Assembly (NCBI RefSeq): GCF_007570865.1
Contig: NZ_VLPS01000010.1
Coordinates: forward strand, 153,947 to 217,946
Direction: 5' to 3'
Length of the DNA: 64,000 bases
From: Atlantibacter subterraneus
Lineage (GTDB): Bacteria > Pseudomonadota > Gammaproteobacteria > Enterobacterales > Enterobacteriaceae
Position 1 is the first letter of the stretch. Each line of letters opens with the position of its first letter. The position numbers were made by a program, and so were the translations under genes. Positions 35,269 through 43,906 of this stretch are shown here, in pieces. Under the pieces are notes generated by a model. It was not told the DNA's origin and searched no databases. It worked only from the letters and a program-made list of their open reading frames with translations.

Positions 35269-36318
35269 ATGACGACCATGAAAGAAATTGTGATCCCGGA
35301 AAATAACCAGCTGGAAATTCGCGAAACCGGGATCCCCGAATACGGCGACTACGATGTGCTGGTTAAAGTGATCTATTCCGGGCTGTGCGGCTCCGATATT
35401 CCGCGTATTTTTCATCACGGCGCGCATTTTTATCCGGTGCGCTTAGGCCACGAATTTTCGGCCAGGGTAGTCGCGACCGGCAGCAAAGTCAGCTCGGTAA
35501 AAGAAGGCGACAACATCTGCTGCGTACCGCTGATCCCTAATTTTTCAGCGCCGGAATGCCAGCGCGGTTTTTATTCCTTAGGAAAAGGGTATTCGTTTGT
35601 GGGCTCCCGCTTGCCGGGCGGCAATGCGCAATACGTTACCATGCCGGAAAGCAGCTGCTTTTTATTACCGGAAGGCGTAACGCCGTTGCAGGGCGCATTT
35701 TTCGAACCCGTTACCGTGGGCGTGCATCCGATATTAATGGCCGGCGGCTGTCAAGATAAAAATGTGATTGTGCTGGGTGTCGGCACCATCGGTTTACTGG
35801 CGATGCAGAGCGCCAAAGCGCTGGGCGCGAAATCCGTCACGGCGGTAGATATTAATAACGAGCGTCTGGATCTGGCGAAACAGCTTGGCGCGGATCATGT
35901 TATCAACGTAGCGCAGGAAAATGCGCTGCAAGAAGCCGCATTCCTCGCTGATATCAATTTCGACCAGCTTATTCTTGAAACCGCCGGTACGCCGCAGACC
36001 TTTAAACTGGCATTGAAAATTGCCGGTCCGCGGGCGCAGGTGGCGTTAATCGGTACGCTGCATAAAGACCTGGCGCTGACCTATACCGAATATGAACAAA
36101 TTCTGCGTAAAGAGTTATTTGTGTTCGGCAGCTGGATGAATTATTCCGCGCCGTTCCCCGGTGACGAATGGCGCTTAACCATTGACATGTTCCGTAATGG
36201 GCAAATCCAAATCGATCCGCTGATTAACTGCATCGTTAATGAAAATGATTATGTCGAGCAAGTAATGGCATTAGAAGGCGGTCCGGCAAACGGCAAAATT
36301 TTACTGCACTGGGAGTAA
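35269..36318 (+). CDS. GatD-like zinc dehydrogenase (polyol dehydrogenase)
   Basis: Medium-chain zinc dehydrogenase of 349 residues. In E. coli, GatD oxidises galactitol-1-phosphate to tagatose-6-phosphate with NAD. The catalytic zinc site is present (C40 in SGLCGSD, H61-E62 in GHEF), as are the NAD-binding VLGVGTIGLLA and the family end segments LILETAGTPQT and GSWMNYS. Of the four cysteines that bind the structural zinc in GatD, only C97 remains; the others are N91, A94 and G105, so that zinc is probably absent. Because uptake here is by an ABC transporter, the substrate may be the free polyol rather than its phosphate. Confidence 0.85.
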   Translation: MTTMKEIVIPENNQLEIRETGIPEYGDYDVLVKVIYSGLCGSDIPRIFHHGAHFYPVRLGHEFSARVVATGSKVSSVKEGDNICCVPLIPNFSAPECQRGFYSLGKGYSFVGSRLPGGNAQYVTMPESSCFLLPEGVTPLQGAFFEPVTVGVHPILMAGGCQDKNVIVLGVGTIGLLAMQSAKALGAKSVTAVDINNERLDLAKQLGADHVINVAQENALQEAAFLADINFDQLILETAGTPQTFKLALKIAGPRAQVALIGTLHKDLALTYTEYEQILRKELFVFGSWMNYSAPFPGDEWRLTIDMFRNGQIQIDPLINCIVNENDYVEQVMALEGGPANGKILLHWE

Positions 36319-36321
36319 CCG

Positions 36322-37191
36322 ATGAACCATATTATTAACAGCAGCTATTTGCTTAACCATGCGCGAAAATTTGGTTATGCCGTACCGGCTTTTAATATTC
36401 ATAACCTGGAAACCATTCAGGTGGTATTAACGATTGCCAAAGAACTGGAGTCACCGGTTATTTTAGCCGGGACGCCGGGTACCTATAGTTATGCCGGGGT
36501 ACAGCAAATTATCGCGATTGTCGAATCCATGGCGGCGGAAAATAATCAGCAGGTGGTGGTGCATCTCGATCACCATCATGATTTTGACGATATCCATAAC
36601 AAAATTCGCGCCGGGATCCGTTCGGCGATGATCGACGGCAGCGCCATGCCGCTGAAAGAGAATATTGCTATTACGCGTAAAGTTACCGAGTTATGCCATT
36701 ACTACGGGTGCAGCGTGGAAGCGGAAATTGGCCAACTGGTCGGCCAGGAAGACGATCTGATTATCGATGAAGTCGCCGATCCGTATACCCATCCGGAAGA
36801 TGCGCGCCTGCTGGTTGAGCAAACCAACATCGACTCGCTGGCCGTGGCAATTGGCTCCGCGCATGGTCTGTATAAATCTACGCCAAAACTGGATTTTGAG
36901 CGTCTGCAGAAAATCGCCAAATTAGTGGATATTCCGCTGGTGCTGCATGGCGCATCCGGTATTCCCGATAGCGATGTGAAAAAATGTATTGAATTGGGTA
37001 TAAGTAAGGTTAATGTGGCGACCGATCTTAAATTAGCCTTCGCTGAAACATTAAAATCGTTTTTCCTTGAAAAGCCAGGTTCTACCGATCCGCGCGAATA
37101 TAACCAGTTGGCGAAAGCGGCAATGGCCGATGTCGTTCGCCATAAAATTATGACCTGCGGCAGCGCCGGGCGTATTTATTCGTTCAAATAA
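36322..37191 (+). CDS. Tagatose-1,6-bisphosphate aldolase catalytic subunit (GatY/KbaY-like)
   Basis: Class II zinc aldolase of 289 residues cleaving tagatose-1,6-bisphosphate to dihydroxyacetone phosphate and glyceraldehyde-3-phosphate. The catalytic aspartate and first zinc histidine are D83-H84 in [13 protein letters not shown]; further ligands sit in the AIGSAHGLY and [10 protein letters not shown] segments. It also has the [13 protein letters not shown] loop and the phosphate-binding KVNVATDLK. It starts 3 bp after the dehydrogenase stop. Together with the GatZ subunit at 33993 it should form the active KbaYZ/GatYZ complex. The usual partner, a tagatose-6-phosphate kinase, is not evident in the operon. 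Confidence 0.9.
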   Translation: MNHIINSSYLLNHARKFGYAVPAFNIHNLETIQVVLTIAKELESPVILAGTPGTYSYAGVQQIIAIVESMAAENNQQVVVHLDHHHDFDDIHNKIRAGIRSAMIDGSAMPLKENIAITRKVTELCHYYGCSVEAEIGQLVGQEDDLIIDEVADPYTHPEDARLLVEQTNIDSLAVAIGSAHGLYKSTPKLDFERLQKIAKLVDIPLVLHGASGIPDSDVKKCIELGISKVNVATDLKLAFAETLKSFFLEKPGSTDPREYNQLAKAAMADVVRHKIMTCGSAGRIYSFK

Positions 37192-37229
37192 AAAACACAT
37201 TTGCGATTTTTATTAATACTGGAGCAATC

Positions 37230-37655
37230 ATGCTTAAAAATATTGATCCCCGTCTCTCTCCTGAATTGCTATATACGTTATATTGCATGGGTCACGGCGA
37301 CGAAATTGTTTTGAGCGATGCGCATTTCCCGGCTCACTCGGTGAATGAGAATGTTATTCGCGCTGATGGTAATCAGGTGGAACAATTACTTAAGGCTATC
37401 ATGCCGCTTTTTGAGTTAGACAGCTACGTGACCGATGCTGTTGTAATGATGTCCGCGAGCGCGGGTGATGAATTACCGCCAGGGTTAATTGATGATTATA
37501 AATCGGTGTTACCAGAAAATCAGGAAATTACCTTTATTGACCGTTTTGCCTTTTACGAAAGAGCGCAAAAAGCCAGTTGCGTGGTGATTACTTCCTCAAC
37601 GCGGAAATATGGAAACATTCTTCTGAAGAAAGGCGTTACGCCAGTGGAATGTTAA
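37230..37655 (+). CDS. FucU/RbsD-family sugar mutarotase, paralogue of FucU
   Basis: Pyranase/mutarotase of 141 residues. It shares long signature segments with FucU at 10173-10601 ([41 protein letters not shown]), so it belongs to the FucU branch rather than RbsD. FucU-type enzymes act on sugars with galacto/fuco configuration, which would fit a tagatose- or galactose-related substrate. ACTGGAGCAATC precedes the ATG. It immediately precedes the transporter genes, a position where rbsD stands in ribose operons. Confidence 0.88.
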   Translation: MLKNIDPRLSPELLYTLYCMGHGDEIVLSDAHFPAHSVNENVIRADGNQVEQLLKAIMPLFELDSYVTDAVVMMSASAGDELPPGLIDDYKSVLPENQEITFIDRFAFYERAQKASCVVITSSTRKYGNILLKKGVTPVEC

Positions 37656-37686
37656 TCCTCTTATTCTCTTTTTTCCGGAGTTTTTC

Positions 37687-39210
37687 ATGAAGCAAGCCAT
37701 ATTGCAAATGAGAAATATATCCAAATCATTTGCCGGTGTTCACGCACTTAAAAATGTGAATTTCCAGCTGCGTAAAGGGGAAGTTCACGCCTTAATGGGT
37801 GAAAACGGTGCGGGCAAATCGACATTAATGAAAGTGTTGATTGGCGTACATGCCGCAGATGAAGGAACCATTTATTATAAAGATCAAGAAATCTCGTTTG
37901 ATTCCGTGCTGGAAGCGCAGAAAAGCGGGATCAGTATGATCTTCCAGGAACTTAACTTAGTTCCGCATCTTAGCGTGGCGGAGAATATTTTCCTGGCGCG
38001 AGAGCCGTTAAAAAACGGGCTGGTTGACTTTGCCTTGATGGAAGAGAAATCCGCTAAGCTGTTGGAAATGTTTGACATTGATGTATCGCCAAAAGATATC
38101 GTTAATACCCTGTCGGTGGCGAAACAGCAGATGGTGGAGATCGCCAAAGCACTTTCTTTTGATGTCGAAGTTCTGATTATGGATGAACCCACATCGGCAC
38201 TGACCAAAAAAGAAATTGATAAACTTTTCCAGCTGATTGAGAAATTAAAAAGCCGCGATGTCTGCATTGTTTATATTTCTCACCGCATGGAAGAATTAAA
38301 GCGTATTTGCGATCACATTACGATTTTCCGCGACGGAACCTATATTTCCGATCATGTGTTTGCCGACATCACCATGGATGAAATTATCACCAAAATGGTC
38401 GGGCGCTCGCTGGATAATCATTTCCCAACCCGCAAATCGCAGGCGGAAGATAAGGTTATTTTGTCGATTCAGAACGCCAGCCGTTTCGGCGTGTTTGAAG
38501 GCATCGACTTTGACTTAATGAAGGGGGAAATTCTTGGCATCACCGGCCTGGTCGGCGCAAAAAGAACCGAACTGGCGCGCGCTATTTTCGGTGCAGAAAC
38601 CCTGGATGACGGGCAAATAGTTTCTTTCGATAAAGAAATTACCATTACCAGCCCGAACGACGCCATTAAAGCGGGCATCGCTTATTTATCGGAAGACCGT
38701 AAGTTAAATGGTCTGGCGGTGGATATGTCGGTAAAAAGCAATGTGATGATGGCGGCGCTGGATAAAGTCTGTAGTAAGTGGGGCGTTATTTCCGGCATCA
38801 AAGAAAAAGTGGCATGCGATTTATACATAAAAAAATTAAGCATCAAAACACCGCACATTGAGCAGATAGTTAAAAACCTCAGCGGCGGCAACCAGCAAAA
38901 AGTGGTTATTGCGAAATGGTTATTTCGGGACGCCAGGATCATGATTTTTGATGAGCCAACCCGGGGGATCGATGTCGGCGCGAAATATGCCATTTATGAA
39001 TTACTGGATGAACTGGCGGATCAGGGGATCGGCGTCATCATGATCTCCTCAGAACTGCCGGAAATATTGGGAATGACCGATCGCGTGGTGATCATGAAAG
39101 AAGGGCAGATGACGGCGGTATTAAAAACCACCGACACCAGCCAGGAAGAGATCATGCAGTACGCGACAGGAGTGAAAAATATGTACGTCACCGAACAGGA
39201 GTTAGCTTAA
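37687..39210 (+). CDS. Sugar ABC transporter ATPase (RbsA-type)
   Basis: Double-ABC ATPase of 507 residues for a CUT2-class sugar importer. First Walker A GENGAGKST near residue 40, Walker B LIMDEPTSALT, degenerate second Walker A GLVGAKRTE, LSGGNQQK near residue 400 and IFDEPTRGIDVGAK. The lysine in the second A-loop (GAKRTE) replaces the more usual GAGRTE. The ribosome site is CCGGAG. It is the second RbsA-type ATPase in the window; the first (4924-6423) serves the fucose locus. The stop codon abuts the permease start. Confidence 0.9.
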   Translation: MKQAILQMRNISKSFAGVHALKNVNFQLRKGEVHALMGENGAGKSTLMKVLIGVHAADEGTIYYKDQEISFDSVLEAQKSGISMIFQELNLVPHLSVAENIFLAREPLKNGLVDFALMEEKSAKLLEMFDIDVSPKDIVNTLSVAKQQMVEIAKALSFDVEVLIMDEPTSALTKKEIDKLFQLIEKLKSRDVCIVYISHRMEELKRICDHITIFRDGTYISDHVFADITMDEIITKMVGRSLDNHFPTRKSQAEDKVILSIQNASRFGVFEGIDFDLMKGEILGITGLVGAKRTELARAIFGAETLDDGQIVSFDKEITITSPNDAIKAGIAYLSEDRKLNGLAVDMSVKSNVMMAALDKVCSKWGVISGIKEKVACDLYIKKLSIKTPHIEQIVKNLSGGNQQKVVIAKWLFRDARIMIFDEPTRGIDVGAKYAIYELLDELADQGIGVIMISSELPEILGMTDRVVIMKEGQMTAVLKTTDTSQEEIMQYATGVKNMYVTEQELA

Positions 39211-40260
39211 ATGAACGATAAAAGAAAACTTTTATTGCAGAAGTTGACTGCGTTGGGCGGTTTACTGCTACTGATTATTATCTTTTCCTTTACCAGCGAC
39301 AGCTTCTTCTCCGTCAATAACATTATGACGGTGGGTCTGCAAACCTCGACAATCGCCTTTATCGGCATTGGCGTCACCTGCGTCATTTTGACCGGCGGCA
39401 TCGATCTGAGTATCGGCTCCGTGGTTGCGCTCTCCGGCGTGGCGGCAGGCCTGGCGGTCAATGCCGGTATGCCGGTCAGTATCGGGTTATTGCTTGGCGT
39501 CGTAACCGGCAGCGCCTGTGGCCTGGCGAACGGCATTCTGGTGACAACGTTCCGTCTGCCGCCGTTTATCGCCACCCTCGGCACCATGATGATCCTGCGC
39601 GGCCTGGCGCTGTACGTCACCAATGCTGCGCCGGTGTCCGGTATGCCGGAATCCTTTGGCGATTTGGGCAACGGCTCGCTGTTCCGCATCGTTCAGGAAG
39701 GCGATAACGGCTTACCGCAGGTCATTTTCCCTGGTATTCCTTACCCGGTCATTTTGATGATTATCGCCGCGGTACTGTTTACCTTCGCCTTAACCAAAAT
39801 GCGCATGGGCCGTTATTTATACGCTATCGGCTCTAACGAAGAAGCGGCGCGTTTGTCGGGGATTAAAACCAATCAGGTCAAATTAGTGGCCTACGTTATC
39901 AGCGGCACCTTTGCCGGACTGTGCGGCGTGGTTATCGCCTCTCGCCTGGTCACTGCCCAGCCGAACGGCGGGATGATGTATGAACTGGATGCGATTGCCA
40001 GTGCGGTAGTGGGCGGCACCTCGTTAATGGGTGGCGTCGGCACCATTCCGGGCACCTTAATCGGCTCCTTTATCATCGGCGTGCTGCGTAACGGCCTGAA
40101 TATGAACGGCGTGTCGTTCTTCGTTCAGCAAATCATTATCGGCAGCGTCATTCTGTTGGCGGTGGCCTATGACCAAATCCGTCAGCGTCCGGCTACCAAA
40201 AAATCCGTAAAGCAAAAAGTCAGTAATAAAAAGCCACAGGTTAATCCTTCGGTGAAATGA
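39211..40260 (+). CDS. Sugar ABC transporter permease (RbsC-type)
   Basis: CUT2-class inner-membrane permease of 349 residues. Family segments: GVTCVILTGGIDLSIGSVVALSGVAAGLAV, LPPFIATLGTMMILRGLALYVT, GSNEEAARLSGIKTNQVK in the cytoplasmic loop, and VVGGTSLMGGVGTIPGTLIGSF. The C-terminal tail after residue 325 is lysine-rich and hydrophilic (KKSVKQKVSNKKPQ), longer than in the fucose permease. It begins directly after the ATPase stop. The substrate is probably the sugar or polyol handled by the rest of the operon. Confidence 0.9.
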   Translation: MNDKRKLLLQKLTALGGLLLLIIIFSFTSDSFFSVNNIMTVGLQTSTIAFIGIGVTCVILTGGIDLSIGSVVALSGVAAGLAVNAGMPVSIGLLLGVVTGSACGLANGILVTTFRLPPFIATLGTMMILRGLALYVTNAAPVSGMPESFGDLGNGSLFRIVQEGDNGLPQVIFPGIPYPVILMIIAAVLFTFALTKMRMGRYLYAIGSNEEAARLSGIKTNQVKLVAYVISGTFAGLCGVVIASRLVTAQPNGGMMYELDAIASAVVGGTSLMGGVGTIPGTLIGSFIIGVLRNGLNMNGVSFFVQQIIIGSVILLAVAYDQIRQRPATKKSVKQKVSNKKPQVNPSVK

Positions 40261-40306
40261 CATTAACCGTCTTACCCCTACACATAAGATAATAAGGAAC
40301 ACGTTC

Positions 40307-41263
40307 ATGAAGAAATTAGCAACATTTGCAATGCTGGGTTTGGCAGCGGCAATTTCGATGAGCACATCGGCTGCGTTCGCTAAATCAAATGAAATTGCGG
40401 TTATCGTTAAAACGGCTAACTCTAACTTTTGGCAAAACGTGAATAAAGGTGCCACGGACGCGGGAAGCGAATTTAAAGATAAATATAAAGTGACCTTCCA
40501 GGGCCCGGAAGCCGAAACCCAGGTCGCCGAGCAGGTGAATATGGTGGATAACGCCATCAACCGCGGCGTATCCGGTATTGTCCTTGCGCCGTCCGATCCG
40601 GATGCGTTAATCCCGGCGGTGAAAAAAGCCTGGGAAAACGGTATTCCGGTGGTACTGATTGACTCCTCATTAGGCGAGAAAGGTGCGAAATATTATCAGT
40701 CCTTCCTCTCTACCGATAACCGTAAAGCCGGCGCGCTGGCCGCACAGAAATTGATTGAAGCCAACGGCCAGGAAGGCAAAGTCAGCGTGATGTCCTTTAC
40801 GCCGGGCGCAGGCAGCGCCATTGAGCGCGTCGGCGGTTTTACCGACGTGATTAAAGCCGACTCAAAATTAAACATGATTGGCCCATTCTATTCCCAGGCG
40901 GATATGGCGACGGCGCTGAACCAGACCATCGACGCGCTCTCCTCCAATAAAGACATTACCGCGCTGTTTGGTGCGAACGAGCCGACCGCGGTCGGTATGG
41001 CGCGCGCCATTAAGCAACTGGGCTATAGCGGCAAAGTCGTGGCCGTAGGTTTTGACGGTAACGCCGCGCTGCAGCATTTCGTCCGTGACGGAACCCTGAA
41101 CGGCATTATCGTTCAGTCCTCTTATCAGATGGGTAAAAAAGGCGTTGAGACCATCGACCAGATTCTGAACCAGAAGAAAGTCGACAAAGTCATCGATACC
41201 GGTGTGGTGTACATCGATAAAAACAATATCGACTCCCCGGAAGCCCAGGCTGTTCTGTATTAA
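40307..41263 (+). CDS. Sugar ABC transporter periplasmic binding protein (RbsB-type)
   Basis: Periplasmic receptor of 318 residues with signal peptide MKKLATFAMLGLAAAIS ending AAFA-K. The body shows the ribose/galactose-binding class pattern: VIVKTANSNFWQNVNKGA, EQVNMVDNAINRGVSGIVLAPSD, FLSTDNRKAGALAA, GSAIERVGGF and GANEPTAVGMARAI. The AAGGAACACGTTC ribosome site gives an unambiguous start. A very stable UUCG-capped hairpin follows, as often seen after highly expressed binding-protein genes. Ligand unknown; inferred to be a hexose, ketose or polyol. Confidence 0.9.
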   Translation: MKKLATFAMLGLAAAISMSTSAAFAKSNEIAVIVKTANSNFWQNVNKGATDAGSEFKDKYKVTFQGPEAETQVAEQVNMVDNAINRGVSGIVLAPSDPDALIPAVKKAWENGIPVVLIDSSLGEKGAKYYQSFLSTDNRKAGALAAQKLIEANGQEGKVSVMSFTPGAGSAIERVGGFTDVIKADSKLNMIGPFYSQADMATALNQTIDALSSNKDITALFGANEPTAVGMARAIKQLGYSGKVVAVGFDGNAALQHFVRDGTLNGIIVQSSYQMGKKGVETIDQILNQKKVDKVIDTGVVYIDKNNIDSPEAQAVLY

Positions 41264-41269
41264 TACATG

Positions 41270-41305
41270 CCTCTCATCGGGTTGCTTCGGCAGCCCGATG
41301 AGAGG
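41270..41305 (+). repeat. UUCG-capped hairpin after the binding-protein gene
   Basis: 16-bp stem (one G-U pair) with a TTCG tetraloop, 7 nt after the binding-protein stop. No U-tract follows and genes continue downstream, so it probably protects the upstream mRNA and reduces expression of the enzyme genes beyond. Confidence 0.75.
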
Positions 41306-41339
41306 GAATAACGATAACTTCTTCATAGAGCCGTGAGAA

Positions 41340-42359
41340 ATGAGCAACTTATCAAACTTAGTCGCACCCGCGCAGGATGCCATTCCGTATAAAACCTTAG
41401 CGAATGGCTATAAGATCCCCGGTATTGGCATGGGCACCTTTGGCTCTGACCGCTTTACCGCAGAACAGGTGGCAGAGGGTGTCTATCACGCCGCCGAAGC
41501 CGGTTTCCGCTTCTTTGACTGTGCATCGGTCTACGGCAATGAAAGTATGATTGGTGAGGTATTTGCCAGAATCATGCAAAGCGGCGTGAGCCGTTCTGAG
41601 CTGTTTATCGACTCGAAAGTCTGGAACGACCAGCATGACGACGTGATCGCCTCGTGCAAAAAGTCGCTGGCGGATCTCAAGCTCGACTATCTCGACCTGT
41701 ATTTAGTGCACTGGCCGTTCTCTAACTATCACGCGCCAGGCTGCACCGTGGATTCCCGTAGCCCCGACGCCACTCCGTATTCCCACGAGCGCTTTATGAA
41801 GACCTGGGCGCAGATGGAGCAACTGGTGGAAATGGGCCTGGTCAGAAGTATCGGCACCTCCAACATGACCATTCCCAAAATGGAACTGCTGCTGCGCGAC
41901 TGCAAAATCCGTCCTGTAGTCAATGAGATGGAATGCCATCCGCATTTCCAACAGCAGGAATTGTACGACTACCTGATTGCCAATGAGATCCAGCCCGTTG
42001 GCTTCTGCCCGATTGGCTCTCCGACGCGCCCGGATCGCGATCGCACCGAAGATGATACCTGCGATATCGAAGATCCGGTGATTGTTAACATTGCTGAGCG
42101 TCTCGGCGTACATCCGGCCATTGTCTGCATCAAATGGGCGGTACAGCGCGGCCATATTCCGATCCCATTCTCGGTATTTAAGGAGCAAATCTACGGCAAT
42201 ATCACCTGTATTACCGAAGATCCGCTAACCGATGAAGAGATGGCGGCGATTGCCGGTATCGATCGCAATAACCGTCTGATTAAAGGTCAGGTGTTCTTAT
42301 GGGAACACGCTAAAGGTTGGGAAGACCTGTGGGATCTTGACGGCGTTATCGTCAAATAA
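41340..42359 (+). CDS. Aldo/keto reductase
   Basis: NAD(P)H-dependent oxidoreductase of the AKR superfamily, 339 residues. The catalytic tetrad is visible: D and Y in FFDCASVYGNE (about residues 60-66), K in DSKVWND (about 93) and H in YLVHWPF (about 123). The GTSNM and FCPIGSPTRP segments line the cofactor site. In the operon it lies between the transporter and the kinase. It might interconvert an aldose or ketose and its polyol upstream of the GatD-like enzyme; the direction and substrate are unknown. GAGCCGTGAGAA precedes the ATG. Confidence 0.85.
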   Translation: MSNLSNLVAPAQDAIPYKTLANGYKIPGIGMGTFGSDRFTAEQVAEGVYHAAEAGFRFFDCASVYGNESMIGEVFARIMQSGVSRSELFIDSKVWNDQHDDVIASCKKSLADLKLDYLDLYLVHWPFSNYHAPGCTVDSRSPDATPYSHERFMKTWAQMEQLVEMGLVRSIGTSNMTIPKMELLLRDCKIRPVVNEMECHPHFQQQELYDYLIANEIQPVGFCPIGSPTRPDRDRTEDDTCDIEDPVIVNIAERLGVHPAIVCIKWAVQRGHIPIPFSVFKEQIYGNITCITEDPLTDEEMAAIAGIDRNNRLIKGQVFLWEHAKGWEDLWDLDGVIVK

Positions 42360-42395
42360 CCAGCGCGAAACTGACTCTTCACCGGGGAATTAACT

Positions 42396-43883
42396 ATGTA
42401 TCTGGGCATCGATTGTGGCACGCAGGGCACCAAGGTTTTACTGTGGGATGCTGAAACAGAACGGGTTGTGGCATCCAGCTATCATACCTGTGAGCTCATC
42501 AGCGATCGCCCAGGGCAAAAAGAACAGCATCCCGCCGCCTGGCTGGATGCAATAAAAAAAGGCGTTCAGGCCGTCATTGCCAGGGCGGGGATTGCGCCTG
42601 AGCAGATTGCGGCAATGGGCGTATCTGGCCAGCAGCACGGTTTGGTGCTGCTGGATGAACAGGATGCGCTCATCCGCCCGGCAAAGTTATGGTGCGATAC
42701 CGAAACGGTGCCGGAACTGAACGCATTTTTGACGCGGTTTAACGCCGCGATGGGCGCGCCGGTGGCGCATTTCACCGGCATCCATATTCCCGTGGCGTTT
42801 ACCCTCGCTAAATTACTGTGGGTGAAAGAGCATGAACCCGAGGCGTATCAGCGCATCGCTAAACTCTTTCTGCCCCATGAATACGTTAACTACTGGCTGA
42901 CCGGCCATTACTGTGCCGAATACGGCGACGCATCGGGCACCGGCTGGTTCGATACCTATAATCGTCGCTGGCGCAAAGAAGTGGTGGACGCCATCGACCC
43001 GCAGCTGATGGCGAAGCTGCCGCCGCTGATTGAGGCTCATCAGCCTGCCGGGTATCTAAGCGCTGCCAGCGCCGCGCTGCTGGGGCTGCCGGAAGGCATC
43101 CCGGTTTCCAGCGGCGGCGGCGACAATATGATGTCCGCTATCGGCACCGGTAATATCGCCCCCGGCATCCTGACCATGAGCCTCGGCACCTCGGGCACGT
43201 TATTTACCCACGCCGCGCAGCAAATCGAAACCCAGCATCATCCGGATATTAACGCCTTCTGTTCCTCCTCCGGCGGCTGGCTGCCGTTGGTTAGCACCAT
43301 GAACGTGACCAACGCCATCAATGCCTTTCGCGAGGTGATGGATATTCCGCTGGCGGAATTTGAAAACTATCTCAACAACAGCGAGCCGGGAGCCGGGGGG
43401 CTGTGGTGTTACCCGTGGCTGAACGGCGCACGCCTGCCGAACCGCCCGGACGCCACCGCCAGCGTAATGGGCATCACCAGCCGCAATTTTAATAAAGCCA
43501 ATTTATTGCGCAGCGTGGTGGAAGGCGTGACCTTTAAGCTGTGCAAAGGCATCGAAATTTTCCAGCAGTGCGGATTGCATTTCGATCAGCTGCGGGTGAT
43601 TGGCGGCGGGGCCAATAGCCAGGCCTGGTGCCAGTTAATTGCCGATATCAGCGGTATTGAAGTCATACGCCCGACGGTAAGCGACGCTGGCGCGCTAGGC
43701 GCGGCGTTACAGGCGCGGTGGTGCAATGAGAATCTCCAGCAGCCGGGCGAAATGATTGCGCTGCACGAGATATTACCCGCATCACTGCGTGATATTGGGC
43801 GCGACGCTATACTGCCTTGCCCGCAGCAGCGGGCGATCTATCAACCCATTTATGCTCGCTATCATCAAAATATGCCCACATAA
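42396..43883 (+). CDS. FGGY-family carbohydrate kinase (xylulokinase-like)
   Basis: Sugar kinase of 495 residues with both FGGY actin-like domains. It shows the N-terminal phosphate loop YLGIDCGTQGTKVLLWD, the substrate segment GVSGQQHGLVLLD, the RPAKLWCDTET motif, the catalytic aspartate in SSGGGDNMMSAIG (about residue 245), the SLGTSGTLF adenosine loop and RVIGGGANSQAWCQLIADI. This is the xylulokinase subfamily, which phosphorylates the terminal carbon of ketoses. In this context it could make tagatose-6-phosphate from tagatose, but D-xylulose or another ketose is equally compatible with sequence. GGGGAATTAACT precedes the ATG. Confidence 0.85.
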   Translation: MYLGIDCGTQGTKVLLWDAETERVVASSYHTCELISDRPGQKEQHPAAWLDAIKKGVQAVIARAGIAPEQIAAMGVSGQQHGLVLLDEQDALIRPAKLWCDTETVPELNAFLTRFNAAMGAPVAHFTGIHIPVAFTLAKLLWVKEHEPEAYQRIAKLFLPHEYVNYWLTGHYCAEYGDASGTGWFDTYNRRWRKEVVDAIDPQLMAKLPPLIEAHQPAGYLSAASAALLGLPEGIPVSSGGGDNMMSAIGTGNIAPGILTMSLGTSGTLFTHAAQQIETQHHPDINAFCSSSGGWLPLVSTMNVTNAINAFREVMDIPLAEFENYLNNSEPGAGGLWCYPWLNGARLPNRPDATASVMGITSRNFNKANLLRSVVEGVTFKLCKGIEIFQQCGLHFDQLRVIGGGANSQAWCQLIADISGIEVIRPTVSDAGALGAALQARWCNENLQQPGEMIALHEILPASLRDIGRDAILPCPQQRAIYQPIYARYHQNMPT

Positions 43884-43906
43884 AAAAACTGCGGGGACGC
43901 GAAACG

